The translations under genes were made by a program, and so were the position numbers. Positions 9,080-21,100 of a stretch of DNA of 64,000 nucleotides are shown here, piece by piece (within the stretch, counting starts at the first letter, position 1; every line of letters starts with the position of its first letter). A model generated the notes under the pieces. The model was not told the DNA's origin and did not search any database. It saw only the letters and a program-made list of their open reading frames with translations. The DNA comes from Lunularia cruciata (lineage: Eukaryota; Streptophyta; Marchantiopsida; Lunulariales; Lunulariaceae): positions 25,352,732 through 25,416,731 of the forward strand of contig OX419757.1 of the NCBI GenBank assembly GCA_948567375.1, given 5' to 3'.

Positions 9080-9972
9080 ACTTTGTGGATTGGTAGAGAG
9101 GAGCACTACATCATCCGCATATAGTAGTGCATGTATCATCAAAGAGCCAACCTGTACACCTGTAGCTCCAGCTTCCATAAGCACCCTCTCTAGATCATCG
9201 ATGGTGATTCCAAACAATGTTGGGGATAGAGAGCAACCTTGAATCACACCCATTGTGCTAAGGACATCTTGAGAGCTCAAAGATGAAAGTTTAACAACCA
9301 CCTTCTCATAGAGTCTAGAGATAGAACCAATCAGATCAGCTGAAACACCAACTTGAGTGAGTCTCTCACTTAGAGATTTCCTAAGCACCTTATCAAAGGC
9401 CTTCCTAAAATCAATAAGTGCAACATAGAGAGCTCTCCCAACACCTTTAGATTTCCATCACAAAACATGGATTGTGAGAGCATCAGCTTAGATATCAGCT
9501 TCAGAGATGGTGAGAGCAGATCAAAGGCAAGGTGCCATGCTTGGAGCATCTGGGAAAAAGTACAGATCCTTCACATATTCACAAAGCTCATTCAAGTCCA
9601 GCGATGGAGATGGAGATCTGATGGTTACCTTATGCCAAAAAGCCTTGGGATTGCTCCTCAATTCAATGCTCAACTCAACCCCCTTGAGTCTCAAGAACGC
9701 TCACTTCTTGCACTTCACCAACTTTCTATAAGAGACAAAAGTCTGATTTTGTGCAATCTGATCAAGAGACCTATCCATAGCTTTGATCCTTGCAATTTTA
9801 CAATCAACATCAAACCACCTATTGCAAGGGAGACCAAGTCCCTTCTTGTGAGAACCTCGTGGAAACAGAGTTGTTGATGTAGATTGAAGAAGTTCAACCA
9901 ACTGATCACTACGTTGTTGAAAATCATAACTTCACTCCATAGAGCTCAATTTCTCATGGATAGCTTGTTGGT
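8898..9972 (-). pseudogene. Broken LINE reverse transcriptase segment
   Basis: On the minus strand the remainder of pol is in pieces. A stretch of endonuclease-RT linker lies at 9901-9500, then a ~365-bp deletion junction near 9450-9490, then an open RT part (9388-8898) containing GVIQGCSLSP and ALLYADDVVLLS. It is truncated before the C-terminal domain. Confidence 0.8.
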
Positions 9973-11724
9973 TCAAATCTTGCTTGTGAAAATCAAGACA
10001 GAGTTTCCTCTTAAGGCATGGTCAATAGGTAATGTGGTTCTATTGAGGCAAGAAAGAAGGATGACACAAGATAAAGGTGCATAGTCAGATTCAAGTTGAG
10101 GATCTAAAACAACAAAATCTGAGACAATGTGTATATCACTGGGTGAGGTGAGCATATAATCTATAGTGCTGGATCCACCAGAAGCAAAGCATGTGCTCTT
10201 ACAAGTTTCTGGAAATTGAGAAAGGCCATTCAAGATCTTCAAGCTACAATTGGTACCAAAGCTCAAAAAGTGCTCACTCATGGAGTGGGATATGAGATCT
10301 TTGGAAGAGCAGGACCAAGCACTAGAATGATCTATCAAGCTATGGAAAGGATCATTCTCAAGGTCACTAAATTCAAGAATCTGAGAGATTTGGATCCTAG
10401 CATTGAAATCACCAAGGATAAATACTGCACCTTTACTTTGAAATTCCAACACATCCTTTGTCAAGGAGTGGAAAGGCTGCATGGTGTTGAGAGATCCGCT
10501 TGAATAGATTGGTGATGTCAATGGGGCAAAGTAACAAACAGCAAGGAAGCAAGGTGTGGCAACTCCTCCAATCCTCAGCCATTGGTATTGTCCACTTGAG
10601 TCTTGACCTATCAAAGAGACTGATTTTTCAAAGCCAAATTTGACGTAAGTTGCAATACCTCCAAAGCCCCTTCCTCTGTGTTGCCTCCGCTTGTTCCAAG
10701 TTGAACCAACAAGAATGAAACCTTCAATGTCTTGAATGGTGTTTCCTTCATGTTCCCATGTCTCCACAAGATTGATCAGATCAGCATTATCCCACACAAG
10801 TTTAGCGCTTGAGTACTTGGTATGTGTGAGACCATGAACATTCCAAAACAACACTCTAAGGGTCTGGAATTGCTTTGCGGTAGTTGACAACTCCCTTTGG
10901 GTGATCACAACTCTATTGTCTCTCAAGAATGCAACAAATCCTCCTTGTTGAGCCTCCTTCACTTTTGCTAATTCTCCCTTCTTTGCTTGCCATTGGAGAG
11001 GTGTGATATCAGGGTCCAACCAAATACGCCGCCCCTTCAATATAGCCTTGTTATCCATCACTATATTCCTTTGAGTTTCTGAGCCAAACCTCACCAAAAT
11101 GCTTCTTGGTTGTGCACCTTGTTGTCCCAATCTATATGCTTGCAAAATCTGAGGATCATGGACTCTCAAAGGATCAGCAATAAACTCACACACTATGGCC
11201 TTGGTGTCTTCTTTCTCAGTCTTTGGCAAACCTGAAATTCTCAAGTTCTTCATTCTGACCAATTGGTTCTCCTTCTCAACCTCATGCTCTTGCAAGCAAG
11301 AGATTTGAGCCACCTTAGTAGCTTCAGCATAAGACTTCATCTTCACTTCTAATGTGTCCACAATCTGTTGGAGTCCTCTGCCTTGTGTAGCAATATTGTT
11401 GGCTTGTGCTCCCAAGGAAGCAACTTTCTTGGTAGCATCAACCATCCCCTTGGTTGATGTAAACAAAGAGATAGAACTCTTCTTGAGGTCTTGAATCTCA
11501 TGGTTGACTAGGTTCAAAGACTCTTTGACGCTACTGATCTCAACCTTTACAAATTCCATATCAGTCATGAGAGTACTCATGCACTGTGACATAGGTGCCA
11601 TGAAGCTTCTAAGGTCCTTGTGGAAATCATTTTCTTTCCTATACGTTTCAGCTAATTGTTGTTGCTTCATGGCTATATCAGCAATGTCTTTCACCATGTT
11701 GGACTCCTCCATTGTGACAATCAC
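9973..11724 (-). pseudogene. LINE ORF1-endonuclease fusion (sense codon instead of UAG)
   Basis: An open frame of 583 codons covers all of ORF1 (coiled coil, RRM-like NLRISGLP, WLDPD block) and runs directly into the endonuclease (LFWNVHG, NLVETW, LGDFNAR, SDYAPLS). At the position where other copies have TAG this copy has AAG. The open frame is lost at ~9973, near RGNSVLIF, by a frameshift relative to RGKLRLDF. It shows that ORF1 and the endonuclease lie in one frame without any linker. Confidence 0.85.
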
Positions 11725-12952
11725 TTATCACTCACAGTCAATCTGGAAGTTTTACTTCCAACACCAAAACTTTAGGATTTTCAAGTAGGCAGCACTATTG
11801 TTTTACAATTGTAAGCACTACTAGGCTGGTGTTGAAGTAAGGACCTTGAAAAGCTGATTCTAATGAGATAAGAATCACCTCATTTGAATATGTGAGTGCA
11901 AAGATACTATCTTTCAAATCTGCAGTGCACAGAGATACCAAAGGCTGCGAAATTTGAGGTACCTAGAGCTTCTAATATGTGATTCAACGATTAGCAATCA
12001 ATTTTCAGTCTAAAGGTCTGAGGGAGCTGATTCTAAAGACACAAAGATCACTTCATTTGGATCATTTAGTACAAAGATACAATAGCTTGAATTTGCACTT
12101 CACAATGTTATGATGTCCAAAGAGTCACAGATTTCAAACTGTCACAACTTCCTTATCTGACCTTCAATTTCTACAAATCAGATCTCTATAGAAACCTTGC
12201 ACAATGCTTGTTCTATTGCCACAAAAACCCTTTGATTTGGACCTATAAGTACAGAGCAATCCTACTTCACATGTGCAGATTTTAACACCAAGTAGTTGCA
12301 AGTGCTTTAGTGAAACAAATGGTCATATCATCTGCGTTGGATATCCAAATCGTTCAAATATGAACTCAATAGAGAGCCTATGACCATGTGGTTCTTATGA
12401 CATAAGAATCACCTGGATTGGATCTGTGAGTGAGGAGAACTGGAACTGCAAAGTTGGTACTCCAAACACCAAGATGCACAAAATGTGACAGAATGAGAAT
12501 GACCACCACTGCTTGCTCAGACCTCCATGTGCTGCGAGCTTGGCCTTGAAAGAGAGCTTGGAGATCACAGATTCTGATGCAGAAATTTTCACTGGATTTG
12601 CACTTGTGAACACAGAGCAATAGCCTTCCCAATTTTTGCACAATAACAAGGACTACTCAAAACTTTCTCAGAATTGAAAAATTCAGATCTCCCTGAGTAC
12701 TGTTCCAAACTGGACAAGCTTTACCTTGAAAGAAAGCTCTCAGCATAGCACTTCTAAGGAGACTCCAATCACTCCATTTGCCCAAGTAGTGGCAGAGATA
12801 CACTCATTCAAATTTATAGTCCAAACCCTAAAATCTGCCAAAGATGACAGAATTCGAATGCTTGTAACTCTCTGCACAGATGTGGGTTTTCAGCATGCTT
12901 GATATCAATCAAAAGAGCTCTTCAAGGCACATCCATTTCCACAAAAATCACG

Positions 12953-13937
12953 CCAAATCATGTATGATTGGCGAGCAATCATACGTAGTCTTGGTCCAAG
13001 ATAAGCCACATAAGCCTTCACTTGAGCTAGACTTATCTCACTCTCCTTTGCCTAAACATGGGCACTTTCACACCTTTCCATAACACATGCTAACTCTCAT
13101 GCATGATTCTATAAGTATACTAACCCTCAACCATGGCAACAACACCTAGGATATCCAAGTCCAAGTCAACTAACTCTTGCTCTCTCTCTCTCTCCATCTC
13201 ATAGCTAGTAAACTTCACATGCATCTCCTCCTTTGCAGCAAGAGTATCCTCTCACTCACAAAGGAGTCTCTCTCTCTCAAACAATAGTCTATCTTGCCTC
13301 TTTAAGCTCTCCAATATACTCTCTGCTCAAGCACTAATCTCTCCCACTCTTGTACACTCTCCAATCTACTCTCATGCTCAAGCATTGATTTCTCCCACTC
13401 CTCTACACTCTCCACTCTATTGTTATGCTAAAGCACTATCTCTCTCTCTCTCACTCTCCAATCTACTCTCTTGCTAAACAACAAGTCTCTCCTACTCCTC
13501 AACCACTCAGACACAATCATCTAATACATGCTCTATGTCAATAGAACAAGAGGAGGAAGAGACTCTTAGGTGTGAGGAGAGAGGTGCACTCTTTAAGGAT
13601 GGATAGGGAGAAGAAGATATTTCATCGGATGAAGATGTAGAAGGAACTCTCTCTCAAGATAATTATCACTCCCTAACCTCACTAGTAGAAAGCCATGTGT
13701 CTCAACAAAAATCTATTGAGCATTTGTTCACAATAGGTAACATATAGTTATCTATCCCTAAACCCTAAACCCTAAAACTCACTATCAATCAAGTAAATAC
13801 ACAAGTTCATCAACTTATTTAGTAAATCCGATAATGGTGTATACAATAAATACTTTGTATGCTTTTCAACAAATAAAACATACAAAGTATGCCAAAACTC
13901 AATACACCAAAACTATCTAATCAGTCACTCATTGTCC
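12953..13937. other. Gene-free stretch: CT-rich DNA and telomere-like motif
   Basis: No credible gene is visible. The part from ~13170 to ~13500 is rich in CT microsatellite runs. Near 13757-13777 there are three units of the plant telomere repeat CCCTAAA, an interstitial telomere-like motif. Confidence 0.6.
12961..12985. repeat. Short hairpin at the LINE leader boundary
   Basis: TGTATGATTG-gcgag-CAATCATACG forms a 9-10 bp stem with a 5-nt loop just outside the point where LINE similarity ends. It could be flanking DNA or filler. Confidence 0.45.
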
Positions 13938-14179
13938 TCATCCTCCATCGTCAGCACTCTTTTCCTTGTCCTCATCCTCTCTATTCTCTCTATCACATAC
14001 AATCTCCTCTTCTCCCTCATTTAAATAGGACACTTGTTCCTCAAGAATGTAACCTCTCTCCACAAAGAGGTGAGTGAGTATCTGCCCAAGGAAGGTGACT
14101 CTAAACCCAGAACCATTAGGTCTCCTCAATTGGCTATAAAAATTCCCCACCTTTGTAGTGATGGCTCAAAATGCTAACT

Positions 14180-17100
14180 TGTGGTGCCCACATTTTTTGT
14201 TTTATTCAAAATAAAGAAGAAGAGATGTATAGAGAAGTCGTATTGTGCCTGTATGGCCAAAGAAGGCAAAGAAAAGAGTCTTCGGGATGAAACCCAAAGT
14301 AAAGTGACTTCGGGTCATAAGGCAAAGTACTTGGAAATGCCCTATTAGCACACAACTCTAGGCAAAGTCAGTCTAACAACCTTTTGTCGGGGCAAGAAAT
14401 TCAAGAAGAGACCGTTCAAAAACTGGCGGCCCATACGCGCAAAGGTTGATTGACAATGACAGGTGCATGTAGGAGGTGTGATTTCTTGGTAGAAACTCAA
14501 AGTGAAGAAAGATGAAGAAAGTGCAACTCTATAAAAATTGAACTCACAACGACAAATGTTGAGTAATTTTCCTTTGCTGTTGAGAAGTCATCTTGCATGT
14601 GATCATGGGAAGGGAAATAGAGTTGGAAACACGTTAGTGTGTAAGGGAGAAGTTGCAAGAGTGAAATCGAGAGATAGTGAGAAATCAGGAGAGATGGGAG
14701 GAGGAAAGAAGAAATCCAAATTTGTAGTGAGAAATCATGCAATTTGGAGGTTAGATGTGATTGCTAAGATCAAAGTCTTGAGCCGACTTTGGATTACCTT
14801 CTTGGCGTGGAACTGGAATGTGAGTTTGCTAGGTTTCATGACATAAATCATCAAGAGTAAGTGTCTCAATGGACCCAAGGAAGAAGGGAAGAAAGGAAAT
14901 CCGGCTCGCTGGACAAAGTCGGATTGGAGACTCGTACTCGGAAAAGAAGCATGCTCGGAGTAGGAAGCCACATCCTTGAGGAAGGGAGAGATAGCTCAAG
15001 AAACCCAAGAAGTGAGAGATGCATTATCGTCAAAGCGGACAAAGAATGGGTATAAAGTTGAGAGTTACAAGGACCCTGTCAAGAGAGGAATTGTGAGTGC
15101 TCTGATGGCAATCTTGAAGCCGGAGAGAACAACGTATGTGATGAAACACCAAGCGGTGTTCTTTCACAAGTTATTTGCAGGAGAACCAATCAATTGGGCA
15201 AGGTGTTTCCATGGGAGAATGCAACAAATGGTGTGGAATCTGTGGGATAAATTGCCTCCACACTACATCGTGCCGTTTGCAGCACATTTCTACCTCAGGT
15301 TAAATTTGCTGAACTCGGCGGAGCAAACTCGGATGGTGTCGCACTTCCATCTCGATTTGAGAAAGGAGGTCAATGTAGAGGAGTAGCAGTACATTTTGCA
15401 AATCAGGAGCACCGACAAGTACTACAAGAAGATAGGAAAGAATGTGGAGATCAAAGTGAGTACTCCAAACTCAAAGAAGAGAAGTCGGCAAGGCAAAGCT
15501 GAAGACACGAAGAAACCTCAAAAGATCAGGAGAGGAAACCCGAGGCGAGGTATGGTGGTGATCGAGTCGGAAGATGAAGACTCGGAAGGTGACGCCGAGC
15601 TCAAGACCGAAGACTCAGAGCACAACGAGGAGGAACCTGAGCTAACACTACAAAGTGGCGATACAAGTAACGACAGCGATGAGGGTGGAGAAATGACATC
15701 GGCACCAGTTGCTGCAGTCAAAGAAGAAGAAGTGCAAGTAGAGATCGAGGCCAAGGACAACACGTAGTTAGAAGACAAAGTAAATGAGCCCAAAGAAAAG
15801 AAGATCGTAGTGCAGAGAGGAGTCCGCTCGAGACGTAAGGCAAAGTAAGATGCAGGTCCGAGTATGGTGAAGGAAGAAGCACATGAAAGCTTGGGAAGCA
15901 AGGCATCCATTCCGATACGAAGACTACAGAGAAGAAGGTGAGTATCGGATGAACAAGAAGTACAAAGGGAAGTGGCCGTGCAAGAAGAAGTAACCCCAAG
16001 CGATGGAGTCAAGTACCTACGGGAGGTGGTGTGTCCTCTATTGGTGAAGCTGGAATACAAGAAGAAGAAGATGCAGTCTACTTGTCTAGAGGTAAAGACT
16101 GTCTTGCAAGTATTGTCCAGATTAGAAGAAGAGAACTTGGAGTTGAAGAAGAGTATAACCTAAGGTGAGGAAGAGAGAGAAGTACCGCGAGAAGAGGCAG
16201 TAGTGAGAAGTCAGGTAATTGAAGACCTGAAGAGAGAAGTGAATTATCGAGAGGATCTTGTGAAGAAGAGTGACATAGCAAGGGAGTGACAAGTAGCAGA
16301 GTACAAGATCTTGAAGCAGCAATTTGCTGATTCAAGAGTAGAGGTTATCCATGCTATGGTGAGAGTAGCAGCAAAGGATCAAGAGCTTGATAGGATGATG
16401 GAGAGTGTCGAGGAGAAGAAGCAACTCTGGCAAAGAGAGTTGGCGGCACGGTATAGGGAAGAAGAGAGATTATGAGAGTTACTTTGTAATCAGGAGGAGA
16501 GAGTTGTATAGAAGGAGAAGGAGAAGGAGACGGTGAAAGCCAAGTTTGAAGTAGAATTGGCGATGTTCAGGGAGGACTGGCTTGTAGATCAAGAATGAGA
16601 GCAAAAGATGAGATTGGAGCCTTTGAAGGAGATAGTCCTCCAGATGAATGCAATGTTGAGTACAGAGGCCAGCGTTCGGATTGAAGAGACGAGGCTGCAC
16701 GAGTTGAAGTTGTTGGTGCAAGAGACGAGGCAAAGACAGGCAAAGGACATGGATTTGAATGCCTTGTTAATTAGTCTCAGAACTCGTGTAGACAGGAATA
16801 TCTTAGAGGTAGAAGATAACATTTCAATTAGATTAGACTTAGTGAAAATAGAGATAGAAAAACTTTGGAAAGACGTTAGAGCCAAACCCGAAGTAGATAA
16901 CATAGGAGTGCAAATGTCTTTGGAATTACCAGTGGAGACATTAGAGAAGAGTGGGTCAAGAGATGAAGGTTTAGAAAGGCTACCTACTAGTGGAATTTCA
17001 GATCAGGAAAGAGAATTGTTGGATCTGGTAGATGAAGTAGAAGATATGAAACCCGAGGACAGAATATTAGGAAGTAAATTTACTTTGGGTTCGGGTTTGA

Positions 17101-17929
17101 AAACCAAGGAAGAAGTAGACATCGGATCGGATTAGTAACAATTTTGAGATTTGAAGAGGTAGATATGAAGAGATGCATTGTCATTTTGGATCTGCAGGTT
17201 AGAAAAGTTGTTGTAGAATGGTATAGTTGTTAGAACTGTCGATTGCTTCACTATTTAAGAGTGGCATTCATAGTATCATGTTATTCAGTGTTCATAATTT
17301 TTGAGAATAGATAAAGCAAAGTGCTGTGAAGTAGGGCTTGTCGCTTAAGCTTGATTCTGAGTATCAACTTTGTGATTGTGTTTGTGAGTGTGTAGAGAAT
17401 TTCAAAGTGCAAGTCAGTGTGCTTGTTGGATGTTGGATTCTGCAGCCTTGATCTTCATTCTGTGTGTTTGATCCTAAGTGAAGTGCAATCAAAGCAATGC
17501 CTTGACAGATCTGAGAGGAATTATATTGTTGGTAGTATTCTGCATTTGTGAGTGCAGTGCAAAGTTGATGTGAAGCAATTTTGATCGAGGAAGTTGTGCC
17601 TTCAGTGGAGGGGTGGAACACAATTTTGAGGCGAAGTCATTTTTCAATGAAGTGTCGGTTTTGGGAGAGCCTGAATCATCACAATCAAGATTGTTTGGAA
17701 AGATTTGATGGAGTTGTGATTAAGGAGTGTTAATTTGTGACAAGCCTGCAAATCAGTGCTTGTTACTGTCTTCTGGGTGTGGTTTCTACCTGAGAGATTA
17801 AAGATGCAACCAAGAAGAACTACATGTTACTGTTTGACTTTGTATTTGGACATTTCTGACTCGTATCTCTACGGGAACGAACTTTACTTACCCGATTACC
17901 GCAAAAGTGATATTTTCCGGGTTGTCACA
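14180..17929 (+). mobile_element. LTR-type unit (TG...CA) with 5-bp TSD and internal ORF
   Basis: The unit begins TGTGGTGCCC and ends GGGTTGTCACA, and is flanked by a perfect 5-bp duplication TAACT (14175-14179 and 17930-17934). These are hallmarks of integrase-mediated insertion of LTR elements. No internal second LTR is visible, so it behaves like one 3.75 kb solo LTR or an atypical non-autonomous element. Both termini resemble those of the 528-bp unit at 23908-24435. It carries a decayed ORF (14538-17135). Confidence 0.7.
14538..17135 (+). pseudogene. Decayed coiled-coil ORF inside the LTR-type unit
   Basis: One reading frame runs through about 865 codons but is broken by roughly ten in-frame stops, with no need for frameshifts. 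Recognisable parts are a globular region near 15060-15380 (INWARCFHGRM...LWDKLPP), a basic then strongly acidic Ser/Asp/Glu stretch (15430-15765), and a long Glu/Lys/Arg/Gln-rich part to 17135 that should form coiled coils. Many stops are TAG or TGA where CAG or CGA would fit, as expected from deamination of methylated cytosine. I do not recognise the family; a gag-like protein is possible. No zinc knuckle, protease or reverse transcriptase was seen. Confidence 0.5.
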
Positions 17930-18004
17930 TAACTCTCTCCAATCATAATCCTCCACACCAAATCTCCTCAACTTTGTTTTGGTGTTAAGAGCCAAATGCC
18001 CATG

Positions 18005-18121
18005 TCAATGAAATAATGAAACAATGAAATATAAAGCCCGAAAGACCCAAAGAGTCAAAAGGCTAGAAACACATGAAATGTGAGCCTAGGCAAGGGCCTA
18101 GTGCATCTGACCAATCTGTAA
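18005..18121 (-). mobile_element. LINE 3' end fragment
   Basis: 117 bp match the LINE 3' UTR in inverted orientation, including the CCTAGGC hairpin (18083-18100) and a tail of 8-nt ATGAAACA-like units. It is heavily 5'-truncated and lacks a 10-bp piece found in other copies. Confidence 0.85.
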
Positions 18122-21100
18122 TCTCTTTGTGGAGACCAATCTGAAATAGTTGCATAAGGACTAGTCCTCCTTCTTGGTGTGCTCTCTCTTGGCATTGCAA
18201 TTGCATCTCAAATTACATCCACTATCAACTGAAATTGCCTCCCTTTAACCAACCTTGTGCAAGAATTCTTGTCCTAAGAGCACACAAACTCTATACATGC
18301 AAGCACCTAGAAAAGTCTCCAACAAACAAGTGCAAGCAATCGGGCTCATGGAAGAAGTTGTTTTTGCCGCTCAGAGATGCTCCAGACAAAAAAAATAAGG
18401 TTCAAAAGTGGATGATGTGGGTAGATGCCCACCAATGCTGTACTGACAAAATAATGGCCCTGATAATTCCAAATATCACCTATTGACATTGCAAGATAGG
18501 TTCCTTTATTTAGGGAAAATGAGTAGACATTAGGTGATGCCTAAAGACATTGCGGGACAAGGAAAGATGTTAGAAGATGTAGGGTTTTAGGGTTTAAGGG
18601 CATGCAATGTAGGAAGATATCCACTAATGTTATGGAATAGGGTAAGCAATGTGAGGCAATGCTTGCCAATGCTATGGGACAAAGCAATTTCAAATAGGTT
18701 GTATCTAGACTACTCCCTAGGTGTTGATGATTTAACTTAAAATTATAACCCAAATTTTATTGTAGGGCTAGAAAACAAATAAATAGCAAGAAAGAAAGGA
18801 GAATGGGAGAAAAAAGTTACCTCTAGGCAAGGGTAGTGTAACCCAAGGGTTATTTTCAAGCCAAGAATGTCCAATTCAACCTCCTTGATTCCAACAATAG
18901 CAATTCAAACTTGGTGTTTATCCATCCAAGACCCTTACATGAAGGTTTTTGGGTATTGAATTGTATGAAAAGAAATTAACCAATCGCCTTCTTGAGTATT
19001 TTTCATGTCCTCATCATCTATGATTTTCTCATTTTCCCAAATTTTTGCCATGGAAATTTTTGTTTACACACTCTTTTGAAACTTGCTTTCCTCACAAAAC
19101 TTGCTCTCTTCCCAAGCTTTCTCTTTCTCTCTCAATTTCTCTTTCTCTTCCAACCATTATTGAACCCTTCCTGAATGGTACTCCTTCTGCTCCTGAACCC
19201 CTCCCAAATGGCACTCCTTCTTCTCCTGTCCTTCTATTTTTAAGCTACCCTTCTCGAATGGCACACTCCTCCTTCAAAAACCAAATTGCCTTCTTGTTTT
19301 TGAAATGTGTTAAATGGTGACTTCTGCAAGAAAGTGCACGTTTATATAGACCCTCACATGAACTCTTAAATTTATATTTCTTGGGAAAAATCAAATTCAA
19401 CACTAAAAAACCAAATTTTGAGCATAAAAAACTGAATTTTGAGCATCAACCAATGACAACATGAAACATAACACATTGTTAATAGATAGAACCTAGATAG
19501 TTGCCTCAAGAATGGGCACCAATTGGTGCCTTCCAAAGTCCATGGGCAGCCACTGGCACCATCCACCCATGCCATGCCATTGCATGGGAATGGGTACCAA
19601 CTTTTTGTAGAGCTCCTTCCAACATCCACACCAAGCAGTGATGGATATCAACCTTTCTATCAAACCCTTTTCCATCCACACCAAGCATTAATCGGCATCA
19701 ACCAATGCCAATGTATCAACTACCATCTTTTCCCATCCACACCATGTGTCAACTGGTGCTTACCTTTCAACCACTGCCTTTTCTCATCTACACCATGAGT
19801 CACCTAGTGCCTTCTAACATCCACACCAAGCATCAAATGGCATCAACCTATCAACCAATGCCTTTTGACAGCCACAATGGGCGCCAATGGCCAGTGTCAA
19901 AAAATAGGCTCCAATTAGCACCAATTGGTGCCAAACTTGGACCCATAGGGTTTACAAAAATAGGTTCATGCAATACAAAATTCTAAACAACATAAGTTCA
20001 TGTAGAAGAACAAGATTGGTGCTTAAAATTCTCCAAGGATATTACACCATGAAGAAGCATAAGAGAAGGACTTGGTTCTTATCATATACCAAAGGATATT
20101 TTTATTACAAAGTAACATGTTATTATTCATTTTCCTTGATATGATGAGCATGGCATTGTTACATCATCCTTGAACTACTTTCTTTTCTACCAAGCTCCAT
20201 TCCATTGAGAGAAATTTTTTTTCTACTTGAGTTTCCTCTATAAATCTACCATTGTCTTCCTATTGTCTTCTACCAAACATCCAACCTATTAATACAAAAT
20301 TTATGTAAAATTATATAAATTGAAACTCACTTTAATAATTATGCATTATTACAATTGTCTTTAAGTTGCACTCTCAACTCCCAAAGAGAATACCATCTAG
20401 CTTTCATATAGCTATATAATGCTCATTTATCACCCTTGCCTTTGCCAAATATCTTTTGAACTCTTGCTTGTCATCCGTTCAGGCTTGCTTGAAGGTGAGA
20501 ACTAGGTGATGCATGGGTACATAACCAAGATCACCTAAAAGATACTCTTTGGCCTCAAAACTACAACATCTCCTTCTTTGGGTCAAATCACTCCATAATG
20601 ATGATTTTTTAACATGTCATGCCGTTACATGACCCTAGCATTCTTGCAAGTGAAAAAATCAAAACTTGAAGCTGCACAAAATCTAATCAATTGCAAACAC
20701 TCTGATTAAAAAAGGAAGAAATACATATTGAACAATCTAAACACTTATCTCTTGTAAAATGTATAATTCATCTTTTATCATCAAAACTCACTTGGGCAAT
20801 TTATGGAATAAGAGCACTTCTTGCTGAAATATATTTCTCTATCCATTATAGTTCAAGCTTTGAGAGGAAATAGTGTTCTATCTACCAAACCTACACAACC
20901 AAGGAAACTTTTGTGTGCAAAGCCTACTAATATTTTCCTTCGCTCCTTGTTTTCAAGGCCATACCTCTTGACTCCTCATAAAATTCTATATGGCCATCAT
21001 GACTTGATCTGTAAAGGCAATTGTTGCACTACACTAATACCCTAAATGTTTAACCCCCTTGCAACACAAGCCCCATTACTATGATGCTCAACTCTAGTGA

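Larger units (their letters stand above)
8898..12952 (-). mobile_element. Long LINE copy, minus strand, 3'-truncated
   Basis: On the minus strand this reads leader (12952-11725), ORF1 fused to the endonuclease (11724-9973), then frameshifted pol down to 8898, where it ends in mid-RT at the FSHD codons against the truncated end of the plus copy. There is an internal deletion around 9450-9490 that removes about 365 bp of the early reverse transcriptase (the YRTILVG region). The far 5' end is cut near 12952 relative to the copy starting at 1862. Confidence 0.88.
13938..18000 (-). pseudogene. Unidentified ORF split by an LTR-type insertion
   Basis: On the minus strand, codons at about 18000-17930 and 14174-13938 read through the target duplication in one frame, with one TGA near 14165, when the unit at 14180-17929 is skipped. 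The second part encodes an RRPNGSGFRVTFLGQ segment and a very acidic tail (Glu/Asp-rich). I do not recognise the family; it resembles uncharacterised ORFs of plant transposons rather than a housekeeping gene. Confidence 0.35.

Noticed and set aside
15518-16060. A 180-codon Ser/Leu-rich ORF antisense to the coiled-coil frame.
   Set aside because: Composition mirrors the Glu/Lys-rich sense strand; no independent support.
19600-19880. Regularly recurring CATCCACACCA motif that could look like a CRISPR array.
   Set aside because: Repeats are short and degenerate with variable spacing, in a plant nuclear context; treated as a minisatellite.
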